Shown: piece by piece, positions 1 through 5,897 of the stretch | How positions within the stretch are numbered: the stretch's first letter is position 1 | Layout of the letters: each line of letters opens with the position of its first letter | Assembly (NCBI GenBank): GCA_902784015.1 | Contig: CACZTC010000170.1 | Span: 1 to 6,473 of the forward strand | Direction: 5' to 3' | Source of the DNA: an uncultured Erysipelotrichaceae bacterium | GTDB lineage: Bacteria; Bacillota_I; Bacilli_A; Erysipelotrichales; Erysipelotrichaceae | Length of the DNA stretch: 6,473 nucleotides | Notes under the pieces: generated by a model | What the model saw: the letters and a program-made list of their open reading frames with translations, nothing else | Told to the model about the DNA's origin: nothing | Databases searched by the model: none | Program-made: the position numbers and the translations under genes

Positions 1-122
1 AAGTAAAAGAAAGAGCTGCTAGAGAAGGAATTAATCCTGCTACTGGCGAAAAGATTAAAATAGCTGCTAGTAAATCTCCAAAATTCAAAGCTAGCAAGGC
101 ATTAAAAGATCTAGTTAAATAA
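1..122 (+). CDS. hup: HU-family DNA-binding protein, C-terminal fragment (5' end outside window)
   Basis: HU is a small dimeric histone-like protein that bends and compacts chromosomal DNA in the nucleoid. Only the last 39 residues and the TAA stop (120-122) are visible, read from base 3. The visible peptide starts [18 protein letters not shown] and ends KALKDLVK. This is the HU beta-arm and C-terminal helix pattern: R-x-G-x-NP-x-TG-E/K-x-I, then I-x-A-x-K-x-P-x-FK, then KALKD-V. The NP motif at the arm tip, whose proline intercalates into DNA, is present. The gene points toward the recombinase operon (convergent) and is followed 9 nt later by an intrinsic terminator, so it is probably the last gene of its transcript. 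IHF subunits share this fold, but the [23 protein letters not shown] ending is typical of HU. The symbol hup is the generic one; the paralogue cannot be told. Confidence 0.9.
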   Translation, partial: VKERAAREGINPATGEKIKIAASKSPKFKASKALKDLVK

Positions 123-131
123 AAACTAAAT

Positions 132-167
132 AAAGTAGACTTAATGAATAGTCTACTTTTTTATTTT
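132..167 (+). terminator. Intrinsic terminator after HU, possibly bidirectional
   Basis: A perfect 10-bp inverted repeat (132-141 pairing with 150-159, core AGTAGAC / GTCTACT) with an 8-nt loop is followed by a run of T (157-162) and further T-rich sequence to 167. It begins 9 nt after the HU stop codon, the usual place for a Rho-independent terminator. Read on the - strand, the same hairpin is followed by a T-rich stretch (complement of 121-133), so it may also stop transcripts of the convergent xer operon. The second role is inference. Confidence 0.88.
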
Positions 168-261
168 ACAAAATTTATAGATAACAATTAATAAGTATAT
201 TAATAAATAGAATAAAAGGGATTTAATTAATATATAAGTAATATAATGCACATTTACAATA

Positions 262-289
262 ACTTCGCATAATGTATGTTATACGATTT
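262..289. other. dif: dif-like Xer recombination site (chromosome dimer resolution)
   Basis: This 28-bp site has the 11-6-11 layout of bacterial dif. The left arm is ACTTCGCATAA (262-272), the centre TGTATG (273-278) and the right arm TTATACGATTT (279-289). The arms are imperfect inverted repeats matching at 8 of 11 positions; the inner eight, TCGCATAA against TCGTATAA, match at 7. Against the E. coli dif remembered from the literature, the left (XerC-side) arm matches 8 of 11, the centre 5 of 6 and the right (XerD-side) arm 6 of 11. The left arm also matches the B. subtilis dif arm at 8 of 11, sharing its ACTTC start. The site lies in the noncoding gap between convergent HU and xer genes, 10 bp from the xer stop. 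Known dif sites are where Xer recombinases resolve chromosome dimers at the replication terminus, activated by FtsK/SpoIIIE. Function here is inferred from sequence and position. Confidence 0.8.
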
Positions 290-299
290 ATTTATTATG

Positions 300-1223
300 C
301 TATTTATCACTGTTTTTGTCCCCTATATCTAGATCTTCACTTAAACCTGGATGATACTTATTATATGCATCAAATATTTGTTTATTTTGAATATGTGTAT
401 ATATCTCAGTTGTAGATATATTGGAATGTCCTAATATTTCTTGAATAGAGCGTAAATCAGCGCCATTCATCAACATATGAGTAGCATAACTATGTCTTAA
501 TTTATGTGGTGTAATATGCTTTTTAAAGCCTAATTCTATACATTTCTCCTGTAATTTTAACTCAATTGACTTTGGTGTTACTTTTCTACCAAATTTATTA
601 ATAAAGAATAGATTTGTTTTGTTTTTTAAAAATATAGGTCTTATTATATCTCTATATTCTTTAATTAATTGTATAGATCCTTTAGGAATAGGTACTATCC
701 TCTCTTTGTCCCCCTTTCCTAATATTCTTAATTTACCTGCATCTAAATCTACACGATTTAATGTTAAATTAGATACTTCAGATATTCTTAATCCACATGA
801 ATAAATAGTTTCCATTATTGTGTGATATAAGATTTCAGTACTATCTTTATTATCAAAACTAGCCATTAAGGCATTTATTTCATCAATTGTGCAATATACT
901 GGTAATGATTTTATTCCCTTATGAACACTTAGATTAACACTAGGATCTTTTTCGTTATACATAAAAGCTAAATATGAATGAAAAGATCTGATACTAGCTG
1001 CCATTCTAACTAATGAATTGCTGGCTTTATCTCTAGCTTGGATATTAATAAAATCTTCTATAATTTGATATTTAATCTTATTTGTATCATGTATATTTAA
1101 TTCTTCTAAATATTGTAAATATTGTAAAAGATCTTCTTTATAAGAAGTTACAGTTCTTTTACTCTTACCTTCATTTACATCTATATGTATTAGGTAATTA
1201 TTTATAGCGTCATTAATCTTCAT
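300..1223 (-). CDS. xerD: Tyrosine recombinase of the XerC/XerD family
   Basis: This site-specific recombinase probably resolves chromosome dimers at dif. At 307 residues it is near the usual 295-305. The N-terminal SAM-like core-binding domain covers about residues 1-95 and the catalytic domain about 108-290. All six catalytic residues are visible: Arg146 (GLRISE), Lys170 (GKGDKER), His240 and Arg243 (PHKLRHSYATH), His266 (LGH) and the nucleophile Tyr275 (TTEIYTH). The core ends in a Xer-like HP motif (291-292), followed by an unusual acidic/polar tail of about 15 residues. The ATG start is fixed by two in-frame TAA codons just upstream (1230-1235). It overlaps the dinB 3' end by 11 nt and has no Shine-Dalgarno at normal distance (nearest AAAGGA about 31 nt away), so translation is probably coupled to dinB. 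The stop is TAG. The dif-like site lies 10 bp downstream. XerC versus XerD, or a sole XerS/XerH-like role, cannot be decided here; the symbol is provisional. Confidence 0.9.
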   Translation of the reverse strand: MKINDAINNYLIHIDVNEGKSKRTVTSYKEDLLQYLQYLEELNIHDTNKIKYQIIEDFINIQARDKASNSLVRMAASIRSFHSYLAFMYNEKDPSVNLSVHKGIKSLPVYCTIDEINALMASFDNKDSTEILYHTIMETIYSCGLRISEVSNLTLNRVDLDAGKLRILGKGDKERIVPIPKGSIQLIKEYRDIIRPIFLKNKTNLFFINKFGRKVTPKSIELKLQEKCIELGFKKHITPHKLRHSYATHMLMNGADLRSIQEILGHSNISTTEIYTHIQNKQIFDAYNKYHPGLSEDLDIGDKNSDK

Positions 1224-2379
1224 TATTATTTATTATACTACTTGCACGAATAAATCCTTTTAATCCTAATTGATTATTCAAATCATCAATTATATTATCA
1301 GTTTCATATTTATTATATTCTTCAGCATTAAAGAGATTATAGTTAAATTCTTCAAAATCTTTCATTGATATTCCTATTAATCTAACTGGTTCACCTTCAT
1401 CCCAATATTCATCAAATAATTTTATTGCTTCTAAAAATATATCTTCACTACTATAAATTGCTTTTCCTTTAATCTTATTAGATCTAGTTATATTTCTAAA
1501 ATCATAATAACAAATCCTTAAAGTTATATGCTCTGCACTTTTATCTTCATAGCGCATTCTTTCAGATAATCTTTTAGATAATTTACGTATAATTCCTTTT
1601 AATTCATCATAATCATTTATATCATCTAAAAATGTTTCTGATATTCCAATACTTTTTCTTGAATATTCAGTTATTAATTCGCTATCATCTTTGCCATAAC
1701 ATCTATTGATTATATCTTCTAAATGATTACCAAGTATTTCTTGTAAATCAGCTTTATTTTTATAATTTGCTAAATCACCAATAGTATTTATATTTAATTC
1801 TTTTAAAAATGGTACTGTTTTATTACCTATGCCTCTTAATTCGCCAATATCTAAAGGCCACATCTTTTCTTCGACATCTCTAATTCTTAATACTGTTATA
1901 CCCATTGGCTTTTTCATATCAGAAGCCATCTTAGCTAAAAATAAATTAGGCCCTATACCTATTGAACATGGTATTCCAACTTCTTTTAATATACGTCTTT
2001 GAATATGCCAAGCTAAATCTAATGGTTTTTCGAATTTTAGAATAGCTTCACTCATATCTGCATAACATTCATCAACAGAAGCCTGTTCTACTAATTTTGT
2101 ATAAGATTTAATAATATTAATAAATTGTTTAGATAATTCATAATAATATGAATAATGCCCTTCTATTATTATTAAATCTTTACATAAGCGCATTGCCTCC
2201 CCTATTGGCATAGCGCTATGAATTCCATATTTTCTAGCTTCATAACTAGCTGTAGAAACAACACTACGTCTAGTAAAACCAGATACAACTAAAGGCTTTC
2301 CTTTAAGAGTTGGATCTAATAAAACTTCTGCATTTGCATAAAAGGCATTTAAATCTATATGAAAATATACATGTGCCAT
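1213..2379 (-). CDS. dinB: DNA polymerase IV (Y-family translesion polymerase)
   Basis: Pol IV is an error-prone polymerase without proofreading that copies past damaged template bases while bound to the sliding clamp. The 388-residue protein has normal length. The palm/finger signature HIDLNAFYA (residues 7-15) carries catalytic Asp9 and a steric-gate Tyr14 that excludes ribonucleotides. SVDE (101-104) supplies catalytic Asp103 and Glu104. A helix-hairpin-helix segment LRGIGNKT (181-188) marks the thumb region, and the little-finger domain follows from about 240 to 340. Near the C-terminus FNYNLF (345-350) sits where Pol IV proteins carry the QLSLF-type beta-clamp-binding motif, although the leading Gln is replaced. 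The ATG overlaps the recN stop as TAATG and has an AAAGGA ribosome-binding site. The 3' end overlaps xer by 11 nt. No LexA box was seen upstream, so any SOS control would have to act at the operon promoter outside the window. Confidence 0.93.
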   Translation of the reverse strand: MAHVYFHIDLNAFYANAEVLLDPTLKGKPLVVSGFTRRSVVSTASYEARKYGIHSAMPIGEAMRLCKDLIIIEGHYSYYYELSKQFINIIKSYTKLVEQASVDECYADMSEAILKFEKPLDLAWHIQRRILKEVGIPCSIGIGPNLFLAKMASDMKKPMGITVLRIRDVEEKMWPLDIGELRGIGNKTVPFLKELNINTIGDLANYKNKADLQEILGNHLEDIINRCYGKDDSELITEYSRKSIGISETFLDDINDYDELKGIIRKLSKRLSERMRYEDKSAEHITLRICYYDFRNITRSNKIKGKAIYSSEDIFLEAIKLFDEYWDEGEPVRLIGISMKDFEEFNYNLFNAEEYNKYETDNIIDDLNNQLGLKGFIRASSIINNNED

Positions 2380-4019
2380 TATATTTGATTCCTTTGGTAT
2401 AACTCTTTAGCTGCTTTTAAAGAAGCTTCAGTTATTTTACCAGTAGATATTAAAGCTAATTCTTCAATTATTTCATCTTTATTTAGATTATTAACTGTTG
2501 TATATACCTTATCTTTTATTGATGATTTATCAACTTTATAATGATAATCTGCGCATGAAGCTACCTGAGCTAAATGAGTAACAGAGAATACTTGAGTATT
2601 ATTAGCTAATTCTTTCATCTTGTGGCCTATTTCGCTTGCAATCCTACCACTAACACCTGTATCTATTTCATCAAATATTATTGTTTCTATGCCTTGTAAA
2701 TTAGTAAATATTACTTTTAAACCAAGCATTAGTCTACTAAGTTCACCACCACTAGCAGTTTTATTTAATGGCTTTAAATTCTCATCTTTATTCATTGATA
2801 TAAAGAATTCAATACCATTATTACCATCTTGTGATGGTTCATTTTTTTCTGAAACATTTGTTTCGAATTTAGCTTTATCTAAGCCTAAATCTTTTAGATG
2901 TTTTATTATTTCTTTATCTAATTCTTTAGCTTTATTCTTTCGTATTTTAGTTAAATCTTTAGCCACTTTAGTATATTTATCAAGAGCTTTATTAATTTTT
3001 GTATCTATATTATTTAAGAATTCTTGTTTATTATTGTAATAATCTATTTTCGCTTCTAATTCACTTTTTAAATTTAATATACCTTCAATATCAGTATTAT
3101 ATTTTCTTTTTAATTTTTGAATTAAAAATATTCTTTCTTCCATTTTATTAATTGAATCTTCACTAAAATCAAAAGTTGATAAATATGATTGTAAAGATGA
3201 TATAGCATCATCTATTGCATAATATGAATCATTAATACTAGTTTTAATTACATCAAATGTATCATCTAAATTAGATGTTTTATTATTAATTTCAAATAAA
3301 GATCCACTAATATTATCTTGATAAAGTGTAATAATATCATTCATATTATCAAATGATTTTTTAACTGCTTTATATTCTTTTTCTTTTTCTTCTAATTCAA
3401 TATCTTCACCAATTCTTAAATTGGCATTATTTATTTCATTTATTTGATAATTAAAATATTCTAAATCACTTTCATTAAATGTATTATTTAATACTTCATT
3501 CTTTTCATCTATTAATGCTTTATAATCTTTATAAGCATTATTAACTTCATTTAATAAATCATTATCATTTGCATATTTATCTAATAGCTTTATATGATTA
3601 TTTGCGTTTAATAAATAGGCATTATCTCTTTGATTATGGATATCTATTTGATTTTTCAAAGCTTCTTTCATTAATGCTAAAGTAACAATGCGATGATTAA
3701 TGCGACTATTTGATTTACCATTAATCATAATCTCTCTAGTAAAGATCATTTCATCTTCAATATCAAAGCCAGCTTCTTCTAATACCTTTTTCGCATTATC
3801 ATCTTTACTAATATCAAAATTACCTTCAATAATCGCTTTATCTTTATTTTTCATTATTAATGAAGTATTAGCTCTTTCGGAAGATAATAAAGATATTGCA
3901 TCAATCATTATTGATTTACCAGCGCCAGTTTCACCAGTAAAAACACTAAAGCCATTATTAAAACTTAATGATAATTCTTCAATTAAAATAAAATCTTTTA
4001 TATATAGATTCTTTAACAT
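2379..4019 (-). CDS. recN: DNA repair protein RecN (SMC-like ATPase)
   Basis: RecN is an SMC-family ATPase that is recruited to double-strand breaks and holds or aligns DNA for RecA-dependent recombinational repair in the cytoplasm. At 546 residues it is slightly shorter than many RecN proteins (about 550-575). Walker A is GETGAGKS (29-36). A Q-loop-like segment DIHNQRDNAYLL follows at 126-137. A long, charged, mostly helical stretch from about 155 to 370 forms the coiled-coil arm; it contains the RecN-typical KLKRKY (302-307). The ABC signature is TASGGELSRLML (421-432), Walker B is ETIIFDEIDTGVSG (445-458, Asp450 and Glu451), and the switch His482 lies in SVTHLAQVA. Only 1 nt separates the start from the dxs stop, with AAGGAG 13 nt upstream of the ATG inside the dxs end. 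It shares a TAATG junction with dinB. In Bacillus, argR normally precedes recN; here it follows dxs directly. Confidence 0.96.
   Translation of the reverse strand: MLKNLYIKDFILIEELSLSFNNGFSVFTGETGAGKSIMIDAISLLSSERANTSLIMKNKDKAIIEGNFDISKDDNAKKVLEEAGFDIEDEMIFTREIMINGKSNSRINHRIVTLALMKEALKNQIDIHNQRDNAYLLNANNHIKLLDKYANDNDLLNEVNNAYKDYKALIDEKNEVLNNTFNESDLEYFNYQINEINNANLRIGEDIELEEKEKEYKAVKKSFDNMNDIITLYQDNISGSLFEINNKTSNLDDTFDVIKTSINDSYYAIDDAISSLQSYLSTFDFSEDSINKMEERIFLIQKLKRKYNTDIEGILNLKSELEAKIDYYNNKQEFLNNIDTKINKALDKYTKVAKDLTKIRKNKAKELDKEIIKHLKDLGLDKAKFETNVSEKNEPSQDGNNGIEFFISMNKDENLKPLNKTASGGELSRLMLGLKVIFTNLQGIETIIFDEIDTGVSGRIASEIGHKMKELANNTQVFSVTHLAQVASCADYHYKVDKSSIKDKVYTTVNNLNKDEIIEELALISTGKITEASLKAAKELYQRNQI
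2390..2395 (-). promoter_or_regulatory. Ribosome-binding site of dinB
   Basis: AAAGGA on the - strand lies 10 nt before the dinB ATG, inside the last codons of recN. It supports the TAATG start that overlaps the recN stop, so dinB can be translated both by coupling and by its own initiation. Confidence 0.6.
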
Positions 4020-4020
4020 A

Positions 4021-5883
4021 TTAAACAGATAACTCCTTCATGATAGTATCTAAGACATTAGTCGAATCAATACCTAATTCCTTGCGCAGCTGTCTTATAC
4101 TACCCTGCTTAATATATAGATTATTTAAACCAAATATCCTTATATTTTTATTAATATTATTGTCATTTAGATATTTTAATATAATACTAGATAAGCCACC
4201 CTGACTCATATCACCTTCAACTAAATAAATATTTTTGTTGGCAGATATTATATTATTCAAAATACTAGAATCAAGTGGTTTGAAATAACGACAATTAACT
4301 ATTGTAATAGGTAAATTATTATTAACTATCTTTTCTAATAAAATATTTACATCATCTCCATAAGTTAAAAGATATGCTTTATTATCTACTTTATCATTTA
4401 ATAATTCCCATGAGCCTATTGGTAATTCTTCATAATTACCAATATTATTTTTTATAATAGTTTTTGGATATCTAATCGCAAAAGGATGATTTTGTTTAAA
4501 AGCTGTATATAATAGATTTCTTGTTTCATTAGCGTCTTTAGGTTGGGCTATTATCATATTTGGTAAAGGTAATAATATACCTAAATCAAATACACCATGA
4601 TGTGTTTCGCCATCTTCCCCTACTAAACCAGCATGATCAATTCCTATCACAACAGGAAGATCCATTCTACATATATCATGATTGATCTGATCATAAGCTC
4701 TTTGTAGGAAAGAGCTATATATACATAAGAAAGGTTTTTTACCATTTATTGCTAATCCAGCTGCAAATGTTGTAGCATGCTCTTCGGCAATGCCACAATC
4801 AAAGCTGCGTTTTGGAAATTTCGCGAAAAAAGAATTTAATTCAGAGCCCTGTATCATGGCTGGCGTAATAGCTACAATATCTTCATCTTTTATAGCTAAA
4901 TCAATTAATGTATCATTAACTAATTTGGCATAACTAATATGATTTTCAGGTATTGATTTTTTGATTTGACCAGTGCTTATATCAAAGCTACCTACTCCAT
5001 GCCACTTCCCTTCTCTATCATTTTCGCATGGTTTATATCCTTTACCTTTTTTTGTGGCAATATGTACAACAATAGGTCCATCATGTTCTTTTGCTACATT
5101 TAATACACGTATTAATTCTTTAATATTATGACCATCTATTGGTCCAATATAATCTATATTAAATTCTTCAAAAATGCCTCCATCAATGACAATATTTTTA
5201 AATGAATCTTTAACAGTTTTTAAGCCAGTATATATTGTTTGACCAACATTATTATTAATAAGATTCTTACGCATACCAGATTTAATTCCAGTATAAGTTT
5301 TAGATGTTCTTAATCTTGAAAAACCATTATTTAAAGCACCTACATTTTTAGATATAGACATATTATTATCATTAAAAATGATTATCATTTTTGATTGTGA
5401 AGTGCCAATTTGATTCAAGGCTTCTAAAGACATACCAGAAGCCATTGCGCCATCGCCCACTACTGGAATTACTTCATAATTTTCATTATTTAAGTCACGA
5501 GAAATAGACATACCTAAGGCAGCACTTAAAGCAGTAGAACTATGACCTGCTTCCCATACATCATGAATGCTTTCATTTCTTTTTTGGAAGCCACTTAAAC
5601 CATTATATTGTCTTAAAGTAGAAAAATCTTTTGCCCTACCAGTTAATATTTTATGTGTATAACATTGATGGCCAACATCAAAAAATATTTTATCTTTTGG
5701 TGAATTAAATACATAATGTAAAGCGATAGTTAACTCAACCACACCTAAATTACTAGCTAGATGTCCACCAGTTTTAGATACGGAATCAATAATAAAAGAC
5801 CTTATGTCATTAGCTAAGGTATTTAATTCAGATATATTTAAATGCTTAATATCATTTGGTTCTTTAATATTTATGAGATCCAT
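4021..5883 (-). CDS. dxs: 1-deoxy-D-xylulose-5-phosphate synthase
   Basis: DXS condenses pyruvate and glyceraldehyde 3-phosphate, using thiamine diphosphate and Mg2+, to make DXP, the first step of the MEP isoprenoid pathway. The 620 residues match the family. Domain I carries GGHLASNLG (39-47, His41), the diphosphate/Mg motif GDGAMASG (143-150, Asp144) and NDNNMSIS (171-178, Asn173). Domain II carries the catalytic glutamate Glu367 in CGIAEEHA and YSSFLQRAYDQ (389-399). Domain III starts at about 500. Two substrate-phosphate positions are unusual: the usual DRAG motif reads DHAG (His417) and the usual RYPRG reads RYPKT (Lys474), while Asp424 and His428 of the same pocket are kept. The ATG is preceded by a strong GGAGG five bases upstream. 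It follows ispA by 14 nt, so the two are surely cotranscribed and supply consecutive parts of isoprenoid synthesis. A plain transketolase is excluded by the DXS-specific IAE-HA, LVGEDG-TH and GVFDL motifs. Confidence 0.96.
   Translation of the reverse strand: MDLINIKEPNDIKHLNISELNTLANDIRSFIIDSVSKTGGHLASNLGVVELTIALHYVFNSPKDKIFFDVGHQCYTHKILTGRAKDFSTLRQYNGLSGFQKRNESIHDVWEAGHSSTALSAALGMSISRDLNNENYEVIPVVGDGAMASGMSLEALNQIGTSQSKMIIIFNDNNMSISKNVGALNNGFSRLRTSKTYTGIKSGMRKNLINNNVGQTIYTGLKTVKDSFKNIVIDGGIFEEFNIDYIGPIDGHNIKELIRVLNVAKEHDGPIVVHIATKKGKGYKPCENDREGKWHGVGSFDISTGQIKKSIPENHISYAKLVNDTLIDLAIKDEDIVAITPAMIQGSELNSFFAKFPKRSFDCGIAEEHATTFAAGLAINGKKPFLCIYSSFLQRAYDQINHDICRMDLPVVIGIDHAGLVGEDGETHHGVFDLGILLPLPNMIIAQPKDANETRNLLYTAFKQNHPFAIRYPKTIIKNNIGNYEELPIGSWELLNDKVDNKAYLLTYGDDVNILLEKIVNNNLPITIVNCRYFKPLDSSILNNIISANKNIYLVEGDMSQGGLSSIILKYLNDNNINKNIRIFGLNNLYIKQGSIRQLRKELGIDSTNVLDTIMKELSV
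4033..4038 (-). promoter_or_regulatory. Ribosome-binding site of recN
   Basis: AAGGAG on the - strand lies in the final codons of dxs, 13 nt before the recN ATG. The spacing is a little long, but the match to anti-Shine-Dalgarno is good and continues with TT. Confidence 0.6.
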
Positions 5884-5888
5884 TTATA

Positions 5889-5893
5889 CCTCC
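5889..5893 (-). promoter_or_regulatory. Strong ribosome-binding site of dxs
   Basis: GGAGG on the - strand, 5 nt before the dxs ATG, lies in the short ispA-dxs gap. It is the best Shine-Dalgarno in the window and fixes the dxs start. Confidence 0.8.
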
Positions 5894-5897
5894 ATAT

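Noticed and set aside
22..29. GAGAAGGA on the + strand, one base from the same recognition sequence, also pointing toward dif
   Set aside because: It lies in the conserved HU segment AREG, is not exact, and is a single copy.
242..247. TATAAT, a perfect -10 hexamer pointing toward the dif-like site and antisense to xer
   Set aside because: No -35 element lies at the right distance and the region is so AT-rich that such hexamers occur by chance.
300..1223. Reading the tyrosine recombinase as a phage or integrative-element integrase
   Set aside because: No attachment-site duplication, excisionase, mobilisation or phage genes are nearby; the protein has Xer length and motifs and sits in a housekeeping operon beside a dif-like site.
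2620..3039. Long + strand open frame opposite recN (also 3700-4032)
   Set aside because: Both are antisense shadows of a well-conserved recN, with low-complexity Leu/Ser/Ile-rich translations and no ribosome-binding site.
5008..5015. GAGAAGGG on the - strand, identical to the B. subtilis SpoIIIE recognition sequence and oriented toward the dif-like site
   Set aside because: It encodes the conserved REG of the DXS motif REGKWHG, and one copy cannot show orientation bias; genome-wide counts would be needed.
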